Source of the DNA: Martinezella tropici
GTDB taxonomy: Bacteria; Pseudomonadota; Alphaproteobacteria; Rhizobiales; Rhizobiaceae
Length of the DNA stretch: 64,000 bases
Reading direction: 5' to 3'
Assembly: GCF_008370325.1 (NCBI RefSeq)
Contig: NZ_VNIP01000011.1
Coordinates: forward strand, 124,001 to 188,000
Positions 25,811 through 35,014 of this stretch are shown here, one piece after another (position 1 is the first letter of the stretch; every line of letters starts with the position of its first letter). The notes under the pieces were generated by a model. The model was not told the DNA's origin, did no database searches, and was given only the letters and a program-made list of their open reading frames with translations. A program made the translations under genes and the position numbers.

Positions 25811-26149
25811 TCAGGAGGCAGGATTTGCCGGCTTGGTCTTCGCCTTGCGGCTTGCGTGCGCTTTCAGGATGCGGGTCTTGAGGACATTCGATGCCTTGAA
25901 GGTCATGACCCGCCGCGGCGAGATCGGCACTTCCTCGCCGGTCTTCGGATTGCGCCCGATACGCTCATTCTTGTCACGTACCTGAAAAGTCGCGAACGAG
26001 GAGAGTTTCACGGTTTCGCCACGCACGATGGCGTTGCAAATTTCATCGATCACGGTCTCGACGAGCTCAGCCGACTCCGTTCGGGAGAGACCGACTTTCC
26101 GGAATACCGACTCCGCCAAGTCTGCGCGCGTCACTGTCTTGCCCGTCAT
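25811..26149 (-). CDS. ihfA: Integration host factor subunit alpha
   Basis: 112 residues. It has the IHF/HU fold: TVTRADLAESVFRKVGLSRTESAELVETVIDEI, the DNA-intercalating arm region FQVRDKNERIGRNPKTGEEVPISPRRVMTFKAS, and an alphaproteobacterial basic C-terminal tail (HASRKAKTKPANPAS). It works as a heterodimer with IhfB to bend DNA at specific sites. The ATG at 26149 follows GGGGAG. It sits downstream of fabH, the order commonly seen in this order of bacteria. Confidence 0.95.
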   Translation of the reverse strand: MTGKTVTRADLAESVFRKVGLSRTESAELVETVIDEICNAIVRGETVKLSSFATFQVRDKNERIGRNPKTGEEVPISPRRVMTFKASNVLKTRILKAHASRKAKTKPANPAS

Positions 26150-26256
26150 AGCTCCCCGCCCATATCAATGCGTAATCTTCTTCAAGCCTTGCGAGACTAT
26201 TGCCCTTGCGCCGCACGGTCAAGCTCTTGTTCGGAACGGCTTTTAGAGATATGGCG

Positions 26257-27228
26257 CTACCAACGCAGCAGCACCGCTCCCCAGGTGAAGCCGCCGCCCA
26301 TGGCCTCCAGCATCACCAGATCGCCTTTCTTGATTCGACCGTCACCGGCCGCAACCGCGAGCGCAAGAGGGATCGATGCCGCCGATGTGTTGCCATGAAG
26401 GTCGACGGTGACCACAACTTTCTCGGGAGCAATTCCCAGCTTCTTGGCCGAGCCATCGATGATGCGGCGATTGGCCTGATGCGGCACCAACCAATCCAGA
26501 TCATCAGGCGTGGTGCCCGTCGCATCGAAAGCGGCCTGGATGACGTCGGTAATCATGCCGACGGCGTGCTTGAACACTTCACGGCCCGCCATGTGCAGCA
26601 CACCGACCGTGCCTGTCGTGGAAGGACCGCCATCGACATAGAGCTTGTCCTTGTGCGCACCATCGGAGCGCAGGCTTGCCGTGAGCACGCCGCGATCGGT
26701 CGTGGCGCCACCCCCCTCGCCTGCCTCCAGGATCAACGCGCCGGCGCCGTCTCCGAAAAGAACGCAGGTCGTGCGGTCGGTCCAATTGAGGATGCGGGAA
26801 AACGTCTCGGCGCCGATGACGAGGACGCGCTTGGCAAGGCCACAGCGAATATAGGCGTCAGCCGTCGTCACCGCATAGACGAAGCCGGTGCAGACGGCCT
26901 GTACGTCGAAGGCGAAGCCGTGATGCATGCCGAGCCGGTTCTGGATATTCACCGCCGTTGCCGGAAAGGTATTGTCCGGCGTCGAGGTGGCGACGATGAT
27001 CAGATCGAGATCATCCGGCGTCAAACCGGCGTTGGCGAGGGCGGCGCGTGCCGCCTGCTCGCCCAGGGACGCCGTCGTTTCGCCTTCACCGGCGATATGG
27101 CGCTGGCGGATGCCCGAGCGCTGGACAATCCAATCGTCGCTGGTGTCGACGATCTGCTCCATCTCGGCATTGGTCATGACGCGTTTGGGGAGCGCTGCCC
27201 CAAAACCGCGAACTATTGAACGGATCAT
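26257..27228 (-). CDS. fabH: 3-oxoacyl-ACP synthase III
   Basis: 323 residues from the ATG at 27228 (an upstream start would add an unlikely basic leader). The catalytic triad is visible: Cys in AVCTGFVYA (about residue 112), His in WLVPHQANRRI and Asn in LHGNTSAASIPLAL. The N-terminus MIRSIVRGFGAALPKRVMTN and the SGIRQRHIA motif are family features. The enzyme starts type II fatty-acid synthesis by condensing acetyl-CoA with malonyl-ACP. It follows plsX by 19 bp, the usual co-transcribed lipid-synthesis pair. Confidence 0.96.
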   Translation of the reverse strand: MIRSIVRGFGAALPKRVMTNAEMEQIVDTSDDWIVQRSGIRQRHIAGEGETTASLGEQAARAALANAGLTPDDLDLIIVATSTPDNTFPATAVNIQNRLGMHHGFAFDVQAVCTGFVYAVTTADAYIRCGLAKRVLVIGAETFSRILNWTDRTTCVLFGDGAGALILEAGEGGGATTDRGVLTASLRSDGAHKDKLYVDGGPSTTGTVGVLHMAGREVFKHAVGMITDVIQAAFDATGTTPDDLDWLVPHQANRRIIDGSAKKLGIAPEKVVVTVDLHGNTSAASIPLALAVAAGDGRIKKGDLVMLEAMGGGFTWGAVLLRW

Positions 27229-27247
27229 TCTGCGTGTACCCCGTCGC

Positions 27248-28294
27248 TCATGCCGCTTCCGGCCCGATCGGGGGCAGCCGTTTGGCATGATATTTCTTCA
27301 AATCGTTTTCGATTTTCTGCGTGAGACCATTCTTGGCCATATCGTAGCCGACATCGACGGCGGCAGCGAAGGCTTCGGCATTCGCGCCGCCGTGGCTCTT
27401 GATGACGATGCCGTTGAGGCCTAGGAAGACGCCGCCATTGACCTTGCTGGGATCGAGCTTTTCACGCAGCAGGTCGAAAGCACCCTTGGCAAAGACGTAG
27501 CCGATGCGCGCGAGTAGCGTGCGTGACATGGCCGCGCGCAAATAGGCGGCGATCTGCTTTGCCGTGCCTTCCGCCGCCTTCAGCGCGATATTGCCGGAAA
27601 AACCTTCCGTGACGACGACGTCGACGGTGCCCTTGCCGATATCGTCACCCTCGACGAAGCCCGAATATTCGAGTGATTCGAGATTGGCTTCGCGGATCAG
27701 GCGGCCGGCATCCTTGACGTCTTCCTGGCCCTTGATTTCCTCGACGCCGACATTCAGCAAGCCGACGGTCGGGCGCTCGATCTCGAAGAGCGCACGGGCC
27801 ATGGCGCCGCCCATCAGGGCGAAATCGAGCAGCTGCTGTGCATCCGCGCCAATGGTGGCGCCCACATCGAGCACGATGCTTTCCCCGCGCAGTGTCGGCC
27901 AGATCGCGGCGATCGCCGGACGCTCGATATTGGCCATGGTGCGCAAACAGAATTTTGCCATCGCCATCAGCGCGCCGGTGTTGCCGGCGGATACGACCAC
28001 ATCGGCCTCGCCCACCTTCACGGCTTCGATCGAACGCCACATGCTGGAAACGTAACGGCCGCGGCGCAATGCCTGGCTCGGCTTCTCATCCATGCTGATG
28101 GCGACATCGCACTCGTGAAAGACGGATTTTTCCCGAAGCTTTGGATATTTGGAGAGGACCGCTTCGCAGCGATCCTTCTGTCCGTACATGATGAACGTGA
28201 TATCGGGATGCCTATCCAGCGCCTTGGCCGCGCCGGGAACAACAACCTCTGGGCCGAAGTCGCCACCCATTAGGTCAAGAGAAATTCTGATCAC
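27248..28294 (-). CDS. plsX: Phosphate acyltransferase PlsX
   Basis: 348 residues. The start ISLDLMGGDFGPEVVVPGAAKAL and later SAGNTGALMA, RPAIAAIWPT and GFSGNIALKAAEGTAK segments match PlsX. The enzyme converts acyl-ACP to acyl-phosphate for the first step of phospholipid synthesis at the membrane surface. The start is a GTG at 28294. fabH follows in the same direction, and the DUF177 gene lies about 100 bp upstream. Confidence 0.96.
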   Translation of the reverse strand: MIRISLDLMGGDFGPEVVVPGAAKALDRHPDITFIMYGQKDRCEAVLSKYPKLREKSVFHECDVAISMDEKPSQALRRGRYVSSMWRSIEAVKVGEADVVVSAGNTGALMAMAKFCLRTMANIERPAIAAIWPTLRGESIVLDVGATIGADAQQLLDFALMGGAMARALFEIERPTVGLLNVGVEEIKGQEDVKDAGRLIREANLESLEYSGFVEGDDIGKGTVDVVVTEGFSGNIALKAAEGTAKQIAAYLRAAMSRTLLARIGYVFAKGAFDLLREKLDPSKVNGGVFLGLNGIVIKSHGGANAEAFAAAVDVGYDMAKNGLTQKIENDLKKYHAKRLPPIGPEAA

Positions 28295-28395
28295 GCGTCC
28301 CTAGTCCTTTTTCTCCGCCAGCTTGGCGAATTTGGCGTCAAAATACCGTTTTCTCCCCCGGTTACAACTGAATTGTGCTCAATTGCCAAGGAGGT

Positions 28396-28953
28396 CTATT
28401 CCTTTTTCCAATCTTTCAGAACGGCGAACGGCGAAGGCTTCTTGTCATCTTCGCCCGTGTCTTCAATGTGCGTGTCGAACTCGACTCCAGGCTTGCGTGG
28501 ATAGGGATCGATGGCAAGAGCCGCGAATTCCGCGACCACCGCACCGGCGTCGATCGTATCGCCCGTAAAGGTCTCCGGAAGGTCCGGACCGTCGGGATCT
28601 AGTACCATTTCGCCCGCATCCATAGAGGGCGCACGCGCCAGCTTGGAGTCCTCGGGCACAAAAATATGCTCGAAATCTTCGTCGATCTCGGATTCGACCG
28701 GCTCCAGCGTCACCACGCAGGCCTGAACGATCTTCGCCCTGACATTACCCTTGATGCGGACGCCGTCGCGCTTCCAGCGCGAGATCTTGAGATCGGCATC
28801 GAGCTTGCCCACCGAAAGCACATCCCAAAGGGCTGCAAGCCCGGCAAGTTCGCGGTCATCCGCCTCGATGTGCACGTCCACCGGGTTGGCGGAAATATGG
28901 CCGACCTTCACCGGATAGGAAAATGGGGTTTCGTCTGAATCATGTCTTTTCAT
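28396..28953 (-). CDS. DUF177 (YceD-like) protein
   Basis: 185 residues. It has the DUF177 pattern: FSYPVKVGHISANPVDVHIEADDRELAGLAALWDVLSVGKLDADL, central CVVTLEPVESEIDEDFEHIF and late EFAALAIDPYPRKPGVEF. The zinc-type cysteine pairs of some relatives are not present; there is only one cysteine here. In E. coli and plants this family is needed for 23S rRNA accumulation. Its place before plsX and fabH is widely conserved, although rpmF is not between them here. Confidence 0.88.
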   Translation of the reverse strand: MKRHDSDETPFSYPVKVGHISANPVDVHIEADDRELAGLAALWDVLSVGKLDADLKISRWKRDGVRIKGNVRAKIVQACVVTLEPVESEIDEDFEHIFVPEDSKLARAPSMDAGEMVLDPDGPDLPETFTGDTIDAGAVVAEFAALAIDPYPRKPGVEFDTHIEDTGEDDKKPSPFAVLKDWKKE

Positions 28954-28963
28954 TTTTCTTCTC

Positions 28964-29521
28964 CTAACCGAGCTGCCGGTCGAGTTTGGGCGGTTGCGGC
29001 AGCGTCGCGGATCCCGTGGCGATCTGCTCTTCGGTTACCGCCGCCAGATGCGCTTCCGCCGTCAGCATCCAGCCAGCCAGCTCGGCCATGGAAGCCGCCG
29101 CCTGCTCCGCCTTGGGATAGATGTTGCGCTGTAGTGCCGTGGCAAGCGCCGCGCGATCATTGCCATCCATGGCCGCCGCATAGCTTTCAAGCCGCCCATA
29201 GAACATGCCGGCCAGTTTCTTCATGCGTTTCGGCACGCTGTTGTCGCCTATCCCAAGTTCGCGGATCGAATAATCGATATCTTCGAAAAACGCATCCACG
29301 ATTTCCTGTGCGAGTTCCTGGCCGCTGGTTGTCGACGACCGCGTGCGGCGGAAGAACAAGATCATCATCACGGACAGCAGTTCGAAGCGCCCCATCACCG
29401 TATCTGGCACGTCATAGTCGGTATAGAAAACCGGCTGCCGCGCCATGGTTGTCAGGACCTCATACTGTCTGACGACGATGATCTGATTGTGATTTCTTTT
29501 GCGGAAGAGCCCAAAAATCAT
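28964..29521 (-). CDS. Ubiquinol-cytochrome c chaperone (CBP3-like) family protein
   Basis: 185 residues from the ATG at 29521; a much longer reading frame exists but its first 75 residues look non-coding. The body has PVFYTDYDVPDTVMGRFELLSVMMILFFRR, DAFFEDIDYSIRELGIGDNSVPKRMKKLAGMFYGRLESYAAAM and a C-terminal helical part, matching the CBP3/UQCC1 family that helps assemble the cytochrome bc1 complex. It is followed by the DUF177 gene after 10 bp. BamE is encoded divergently. Confidence 0.88.
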   Translation of the reverse strand: MIFGLFRKRNHNQIIVVRQYEVLTTMARQPVFYTDYDVPDTVMGRFELLSVMMILFFRRTRSSTTSGQELAQEIVDAFFEDIDYSIRELGIGDNSVPKRMKKLAGMFYGRLESYAAAMDGNDRAALATALQRNIYPKAEQAAASMAELAGWMLTAEAHLAAVTEEQIATGSATLPQPPKLDRQLG

Positions 29522-29800
29522 GAGAATCCCGGAATTGGCTCCTTCAGAGCGCGCCGTTTTTGCTTGGCCGTGTTGCATCCACGCAAAAGCTGGTTTACCG
29601 AAGCAGGCGCGAATTGCAATGCCGTTTGTGCCCGCTTCGAGGCTCCTGCCCTTACCGTCGTCACGTTGTGCATGATCGGTGACGAAGAGTGCCGAACAAC
29701 GTCTTTGTGCCTTTTCCAATCGCGGAAAGGCCACAATGATGTGCACAGCAAGGTCATACCGGCCGCTCGGCCATCGGATTGATTCATTAGGGGAGATGAG

Positions 29801-30310
29801 ATGTCGTTGACCAGACGGTATTTCAAGTCTGACATTACTTTCAGCAGCGGTGCCGCCATCGCCCTGGTGATTGCGACTTTGGGACTTTCAGGTTGCAAGA
29901 CCAGCGAGGTCATGAACAACGGCTACATCTTTGATCCGCAGTCGCTCGCGCTTGCGCCGGTCGGCTCCAGCCGTGAGCAGGTTCTGCTCTCGCTCGGCAC
30001 GCCGTCGACCACCGCGACTTTCGACGGCGAGGTCTTCTATTATATCTCCCAGAAGCGCACCCGCGCCGTTGCCTTCATGAAGCCGAAGCTGGTCGACCAG
30101 AATATTCTGGCGATCTATTTCGACAAGGACGGCGTCGTGAAGCAGGAAGCCAACTATACGCTGAAGGACGGCAAGGTCTTCGACATGATCAGCCGTACGA
30201 CGCCGACCGGCGGCCGCGATATCACCTTCCTGCAGCAGATCCTGCAAGGCAGCGGCAACGGCGTCAACGGCGCGAGGAACTTCCTCAACAACCTCAACCC
30301 GGGCCAATAA
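29801..30310 (+). CDS. bamE: Outer-membrane protein assembly factor BamE (SmpA/OmlA)
   Basis: 169 residues. A signal sequence ends with the lipobox LSGC (about residue 30). The BamE fold follows: GYIFDPQSLALAPVGSSREQVLLSLGTPSTTATFDGEVFYYISQKR, then AIYFDKDGVVKQEANYTLKDGKVFDMISRTTPTGGRDITFLQQIL. It is a lipoprotein of the BAM complex that folds beta-barrel proteins such as the porin encoded at 23583. It is single and ends in a shared terminator with hppA. Confidence 0.93.
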   Translation: MSLTRRYFKSDITFSSGAAIALVIATLGLSGCKTSEVMNNGYIFDPQSLALAPVGSSREQVLLSLGTPSTTATFDGEVFYYISQKRTRAVAFMKPKLVDQNILAIYFDKDGVVKQEANYTLKDGKVFDMISRTTPTGGRDITFLQQILQGSGNGVNGARNFLNNLNPGQ

Positions 30311-30330
30311 GCCGGGGAGCCCTTCAAAGA

Positions 30331-30364
30331 AAAACCCGCGAGGCAAACGCCCCGCGGGTTTTCA
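30331..30364. terminator. Bidirectional terminator between bamE and hppA
   Basis: AACCCGCG (30333-30340) and CGCGGGTT (30353-30360) form an 8-bp stem. A run of T follows on the plus strand, and a run of A precedes it, which gives TTTTTCTTT for minus-strand transcription. It serves both convergent genes. Confidence 0.85.
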
Positions 30365-30402
30365 TTATGCATTCGGTTTGCTTTCTTTAGTCTTCTCCGG
30401 GC

Positions 30403-32541
30403 TTAACCGGCGAGAATGGCGAGCAGAAGCAGAGCCACGATATTCGTGATCTTGATCGCCGGATTGACAGCCGGACCTGCGGTGTCCTTGTAGGGATCGC
30501 CGACGGTATCACCCGTGACCGACGCCTTATGGGCTTCAGAGCCTTTCATATGACGCGTGCCATCCTTGTCGACGAAGCCATCCTCGAAGCTCTTCTTGGC
30601 ATTGTCCCATGCACCGCCGCCCGACGTCATCGAAATGGCGACAAAGAGCCCGTTGATGATCACGCCGAGCAACGATGCGCCAAGAGCTGCGAAAGCCGAC
30701 GCCTTGGAGCCGGAGAGCAGCAGGACGCCGAAATAGACGACCACCGGAGCCAGCACCGGCAAGAGCGACGGAATGATCATCTCGCGAATGGCGGCCTTGG
30801 TCAGGAGATCGACGGCGCGGCCGTAATCCGGACGTTCCGTGCCCTGCATGATGCCAGGTTTCTCGCGAAACTGCCGGCGCACCTCCTCCACGATCGAGCC
30901 GGCCGCCCGGCCGACGGCCGTCATGGCGATGCCGCCGAAGAGATAGGGGATGAGGCCGCCGAACAGCAGGCCGGCGACGACGTAAGGATTTGAGAGCTCG
31001 AACGAGATCGTGCCCACATTGGCGAAATACGGGAACTTGTCACCGTGAGCCGCAAAATATTGCAGGTCGTTCGAATAGGCCGCGAACAGCACCAGCGCGC
31101 CGAGACCGGCCGAACCGATGGCGTAGCCCTTGGTGACGGCCTTGGTGGTGTTGCCGACCGCATCCAGGGCATCGGTGGATTTGCGCACCTCCGGCGGAAG
31201 ATGCGACATTTCCGCAATGCCGCCGGCATTGTCGGTGACGGGGCCGAAGGCATCGAGTGCGACGATCATGCCGGCAAGGCCGAGCATGGCGGTAACCGCG
31301 ATGCCGGTGCCGAAAAGGCCGCCAAGCTGATAGGTAGCGATGATGCCGCCGACGATAACGATTGCCGGCAATGCTGTCGATTCGAGCGAGACGGCAAGCC
31401 CCTGGATGACATTGGTGCCGTGACCGGTCACCGAAGCCTGGGCGATGGAATTGACCGGCCGCTTGTTCGTGCCGGTATAATATTCAGTGATGACGACGAT
31501 CAGCGCCGTGACGATCAGGCCGATGATGCCGCAAGCGAATAGCCTTGTGCCGGTGATGTCGAACCCGGCGACGGTGCCGATGGAGCCCCAGCCGATGGTC
31601 AACGAGGTGGCCGCAGCCAGGCCGATGATCGACAGGACGCCGGTTGCGATGAGGCCCTTGTAGAGAGCGCCCATGATCGAGCCGTTGGCACCGAGCTTCA
31701 CGAAGAAGGTGCCAATGATCGAGGTGATGATGCAGGCGCCGCAGATCGCAAGCGGATAGATCATGACGGAGCCGAGGAGCGGCGAACCGGCGAAGAAGAT
31801 CGAGGCGAGAACCATGGTGGCGACGACCGAGACCGCATAGGTCTCGAACAGGTCGGCCGCCATGCCGGCGCAATCGCCGACATTGTCGCCGACATTGTCT
31901 GCAATGGTGGCGGGATTGCGCGGGTCATCCTCCGGAATACCGGCTTCAACCTTGCCGACGAGGTCGCCGCCGACGTCGGCGCCCTTGGTGAAGATACCGC
32001 CGCCGAGACGGGCGAAGATCGAAATCAGCGAGGCGCCGAAGCCGAGCGCCACCAGCGCGTCGATGACATCGCGCGAGCCGGCTTCATGGCCGAGAATGCC
32101 GGTCAGGACGTAGAAGTAGATGGAGACGCCGAGCAGGGCGAGGCCCGCGACCAGCATGCCGGTAATGGCGCCCGACTTGAAGGCGATATCGAGGCCCGCC
32201 GACAGGCTCTGCGACGAGGCCTGCGCGGTGCGGACGTTGGCGCGTACGGAGACATGCATGCCGATGAAGCCTGCGGCGCCTGAGAGGATTGCGCCGATCA
32301 GGAAGCCGAAAGCGGCCTCGGACGACAAAAGGAGCCAGGCCGCGATGAAAACGATGATCCCGACGATGGCGATGGTTCTATATTGGCGCGCCAGATAGGC
32401 TTGCGCTCCTTCACGAATATATCCGGCAATCTCCTGCATGCGTGCATTGCCCTGATCGGCAGCGAGCACCGACCGGGTTGCCCATACGGCGTAGATCACC
32501 GAGAGCAGTCCGCATGCGATCACTCCTAAAAGAATCGACAT
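30403..32541 (-). CDS. hppA: Membrane-bound proton-pumping pyrophosphatase, K+-independent type
   Basis: 712 residues with about 16 membrane helices. The active-site motifs are present: the acidic loop DVGGDLVGKVEAGIPEDDPRNPATIADNVGDNVGD and a later DNAGGIAEM. The motif GNTTKAVTKG carries the lysine that marks potassium-independent H+-PPases; K+-dependent ones have alanine there. It couples hydrolysis of pyrophosphate to proton transport across the inner membrane, recovering energy from biosynthesis. The ATG at 32541 is preceded by GGAGGG. An upstream palindrome (GCGGGTA/TACCCGC, 32681-32697) precedes a TTGACG element. Confidence 0.95.
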   Translation of the reverse strand: MSILLGVIACGLLSVIYAVWATRSVLAADQGNARMQEIAGYIREGAQAYLARQYRTIAIVGIIVFIAAWLLLSSEAAFGFLIGAILSGAAGFIGMHVSVRANVRTAQASSQSLSAGLDIAFKSGAITGMLVAGLALLGVSIYFYVLTGILGHEAGSRDVIDALVALGFGASLISIFARLGGGIFTKGADVGGDLVGKVEAGIPEDDPRNPATIADNVGDNVGDCAGMAADLFETYAVSVVATMVLASIFFAGSPLLGSVMIYPLAICGACIITSIIGTFFVKLGANGSIMGALYKGLIATGVLSIIGLAAATSLTIGWGSIGTVAGFDITGTRLFACGIIGLIVTALIVVITEYYTGTNKRPVNSIAQASVTGHGTNVIQGLAVSLESTALPAIVIVGGIIATYQLGGLFGTGIAVTAMLGLAGMIVALDAFGPVTDNAGGIAEMSHLPPEVRKSTDALDAVGNTTKAVTKGYAIGSAGLGALVLFAAYSNDLQYFAAHGDKFPYFANVGTISFELSNPYVVAGLLFGGLIPYLFGGIAMTAVGRAAGSIVEEVRRQFREKPGIMQGTERPDYGRAVDLLTKAAIREMIIPSLLPVLAPVVVYFGVLLLSGSKASAFAALGASLLGVIINGLFVAISMTSGGGAWDNAKKSFEDGFVDKDGTRHMKGSEAHKASVTGDTVGDPYKDTAGPAVNPAIKITNIVALLLLAILAG

Positions 32542-32680
32542 TTCGCTTTTTCCCTCCAAAAAAGCCGGCGGTTCACTCCTCCGCCGGCCGCCTGCGACAA
32601 CGCCCAGCCCCTTCCTCCAGGGGCCGACCAATGTGCAGTTGCGAGATTGCTGTCGGGATAACGTCGCGTCAAGACCGCCC

Positions 32681-32697
32681 GCGGGTAAAATACCCGC
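32681..32697. promoter_or_regulatory. Palindrome upstream of hppA
   Basis: GCGGGTA-AAA-TACCCGC is a perfect 7-bp-arm palindrome. On the minus strand it directly precedes TTGACG (complement of 32667-32672), a candidate -35 of hppA, so it could be an operator. It could also be part of the nusB 3' end, although no T-run follows. Confidence 0.35.
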
Positions 32698-32788
32698 AGA
32701 AGGTTCAAAAGAATATTCGAAGGTGAAATCAGGCGCGAACGAAGGAAACGAAAGTGACCGGCGTTACGATTTGCACGCTCGGCGGACC

Positions 32789-33271
32789 TTATTTCTTGGC
32801 TTCTCCGCGAACCTGCTTGGCGATTCGGTCGAGCACCGCATTGACGAGCTTGGGCTCGTCCTCCTCGAAAAAGGCGTGAGCGATCTCGACATATTCGGTG
32901 ACGATGACCGGAACCGGCACGTCCTTACGGTCGAGAAGCTCGAATGTGCCGGCGCGCAAGATGGCGCGCACGGTGCTGTCGAGACGCGACAACGCCCAGT
33001 CGTCCTGAAGCGCCGAGCCGATCAGCGGATCGAGCTTGGTTTGATCGCGCACGACGCCTGCTACGATGGAGCGGAACCAGGAGGCATCAGCCTTCAGATA
33101 GGTCTCTCCGTCCAGTTCCTGCCCGAGACGATGGGCCTCGTATTCAGCCACCACCTCGAGAACGCCGGTTCCGCCGATATCCATCTGATAGAGCGCCTGC
33201 ACCGCCGCAAGGCGCGCTGCGCCTCGCTGGTTCGCGGGTTTTGCCGGTCGCTCGTTATCCTGATTGCTCAT
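32789..33271 (-). CDS. nusB: Transcription antitermination factor NusB
   Basis: 160 residues. It has GAARLAAVQALYQMDIGG, the RNA-binding arginine-rich start, and the C-terminal VIVTEYVEIAHAFFEEDEPKLVNAVLDRIAKQVR of NusB. It works with NusA/G/E at boxA sites for rRNA transcription. It follows ribH by only 3 bp in one transcript, as in many alphaproteobacteria. Confidence 0.94.
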   Translation of the reverse strand: MSNQDNERPAKPANQRGAARLAAVQALYQMDIGGTGVLEVVAEYEAHRLGQELDGETYLKADASWFRSIVAGVVRDQTKLDPLIGSALQDDWALSRLDSTVRAILRAGTFELLDRKDVPVPVIVTEYVEIAHAFFEEDEPKLVNAVLDRIAKQVRGEAKK

Positions 33272-33274
33272 GAA

Positions 33275-33730
33275 TTATGCACCCAACTTCTCTTTCAGCG
33301 CGATCATGGTCAGCGCCGCGCGAGCGGCAAAGCCGCCCTTGTCCTTGTCCGAACGGCGGGCGCGAGCCCAGGCCTGCTCATCGTTCTCGACCGTCAGGAT
33401 GCCGTTGCCGATTGCGAGGGATTCGCTGACGGCCAGATCCATCAGCGCTCGCGAGGATTCATTCGCGACGATATCGAAATGATAGGTCTCGCCGCGGATG
33501 ACCATGCCGAGAGCTACATAGCCGTCATAGACCACATTACCATTGTCGCCGCCATCGAGCGCCATGGCAATTGCCGCCGGGATCTCCAGCGCACCGGGAA
33601 CGGTGACGATATCATAGGTCGCGCCAGCCTCATCGAGAGCAGCCTTGGCGCCGTCGAGCAGCGCATCGGCCATATCGTCATAGAAGCGGGCTTCGACGAT
33701 AAGGATATGGGCATTGGAAGAGCTGGTCAT
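33275..33730 (-). CDS. ribH: 6,7-dimethyl-8-ribityllumazine synthase
   Basis: 151 residues, the normal length. Features include ILIVEARFYDDMADALLDGAKAAL, the loop TVPGALEIPAAIA (substrate phosphate binding), YVALGMVIRGETYHFDIVANESSRALMDL with the catalytic histidine, and the late ILTVENDEQAWARA. It joins the ribityl-aminopyrimidine with dihydroxybutanone phosphate in riboflavin synthesis. The partner genes ribE and ribD are about 2 kb upstream, beyond a block of opposite-strand genes. Confidence 0.95.
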   Translation of the reverse strand: MTSSSNAHILIVEARFYDDMADALLDGAKAALDEAGATYDIVTVPGALEIPAAIAMALDGGDNGNVVYDGYVALGMVIRGETYHFDIVANESSRALMDLAVSESLAIGNGILTVENDEQAWARARRSDKDKGGFAARAALTMIALKEKLGA

Positions 33731-33926
33731 ACATCACCTGAGGATTGAGAGGGCGCGGCACCTTGTCAGGGCGGGTCAAACCACGGCGGGCCTCGCTTGG
33801 CAAGTGTTTTTAATGGCCGGTGCCAATTCCGACCCTATTTGGAAATCACCGGCGCGACGCGAAAATTGTGGCTTCCGCCAACGCAACCGCTTCGATAATA
33901 ATTCAAAGCCTGCAAAGGGGAGGTTC

Positions 33927-34436
33927 ATGACAAAGAAATCCGCACCCGCCGTCAATATCGGCGAGCTCGAGCTAGAGCATTGGCAACAGGGCAGCTTCTT
34001 TGCCGGCAGCGACACCTCCTTCGGGGCGATGCTCGGCCTGAAGAATCTTGGGATCAGCTATAACGAAGTGCCGCCCGGCAAATCTGGCTGTCCGTTTCAC
34101 AACCATCATGTCGAGGAAGAACTCTTCGTCATTCTCGACGGCGAAGGCGAATATCGCTTCGGCGACCAGCGTATCGCAGTCAGCAAGGGCGATGTGCTGG
34201 GCGCCCCCGCCGGCGGCCCTGAGACGGCGCATCAGCTGATCAATACTGGCCCCGGCGTGCTGATCTATCTCGCCATTTCCACCAAGGCACGGACGGAAAT
34301 CGTCGAATATCCCGATTCCGGCAAGTTCCTGGCGAAGACCAACAACAACGGCAAGGCGACGTTCCGTACGATCGGCCGCGCTGCCGCCGGCAACCTCGAT
34401 TACTGGGACGGCGAACCCGGCGCCTCGAACGACTAA
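33927..34436 (+). CDS. Cupin-domain protein
   Basis: 169 residues from the ATG at 33927 with GGGGAGG upstream. Two conserved cupin motifs are clear: GKSGCPFHNHHVEEELFVILDGEG (HxH and E metal ligands) and later GDVLGAPAGGPETAHQLINTG (H). Cupins bind Fe, Mn or Zn and act as dioxygenases, isomerases or sensors; the reaction cannot be told. It leads the plus-strand block of three genes placed between ribH and ribE. Confidence 0.78.
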   Translation: MTKKSAPAVNIGELELEHWQQGSFFAGSDTSFGAMLGLKNLGISYNEVPPGKSGCPFHNHHVEEELFVILDGEGEYRFGDQRIAVSKGDVLGAPAGGPETAHQLINTGPGVLIYLAISTKARTEIVEYPDSGKFLAKTNNNGKATFRTIGRAAAGNLDYWDGEPGASND

Positions 34437-34476
34437 GAACCATCAAAGACAGAGTTCAGCAAAGCTCCGTACCTCC

Positions 34477-34995
34477 ATGACCCATATTCCGACGCTCACG
34501 ACCGATCGCCTGCTGCTCCGCGGCCATAGACTCGATGATTTCGAAGAATTCCTCGGCCTCTGGAAACACGAGGAGATCGTTCGCTTTATCGGCGGCGAAA
34601 TGCCGACACGCGAACAGGTCTGGGCCCGCCTCCTGCGCTATGCCGGCCTATGGCATCATCTCGGCTTCGGCTTCTTTGCCGTCGAGGAACGCCAAAGCGG
34701 CAAGCTGATAGGCGAAGTCGGTTTTCTCGATCTGCACCGTGACATGACGCCAATGACGGAAGGCACGCTGGAAGCCGGCTGGGGCATTACGCCGCCAATG
34801 CAGGGCAAGGGCTATGCGACGGAAGCCATGAACGCAGCGATTGCCTGGGCGGACAGCCAGTTCGCAGGCCGCCGCATGACCTGCATCGTGGACCTGGAGA
34901 ACGTACCGTCATTGCGGGTTGCCGAGAAGATCGGCTTCCGGCGCATCGGCGAAGTAACGTTCAAGGACAGGTGCAACGCCATATTCGAGCGCTAG
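34477..34995 (+). CDS. GNAT acetyltransferase, RimJ/RimL-like
   Basis: 172 residues. IPTLTTDRLLLRGHRLDDFEEFLGLWKHEEIVRFIGG at the start is characteristic of the RimJ/RimL subgroup. The acetyl-CoA-binding segment GWGITPPMQGKGYATEAMNAAIAWA is intact (Q/R-x-x-G-x-G/A as QGKGYA). The ending NVPSLRVAEKIGFRRIGEV is typical of the fold. It may acetylate a protein N-terminus or a small amine. Position: 40 bp after the cupin gene and 10 bp before another GNAT gene. Confidence 0.85.
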   Translation: MTHIPTLTTDRLLLRGHRLDDFEEFLGLWKHEEIVRFIGGEMPTREQVWARLLRYAGLWHHLGFGFFAVEERQSGKLIGEVGFLDLHRDMTPMTEGTLEAGWGITPPMQGKGYATEAMNAAIAWADSQFAGRRMTCIVDLENVPSLRVAEKIGFRRIGEVTFKDRCNAIFER

Positions 34996-35014
34996 GCGTT
35001 GCGGGGTGACTATC

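Noticed and set aside
33731..33926. FMN riboswitch upstream of ribH or other rib genes
   Set aside because: None of the conserved RFN-element segments was found before ribH, ribD or ribE.
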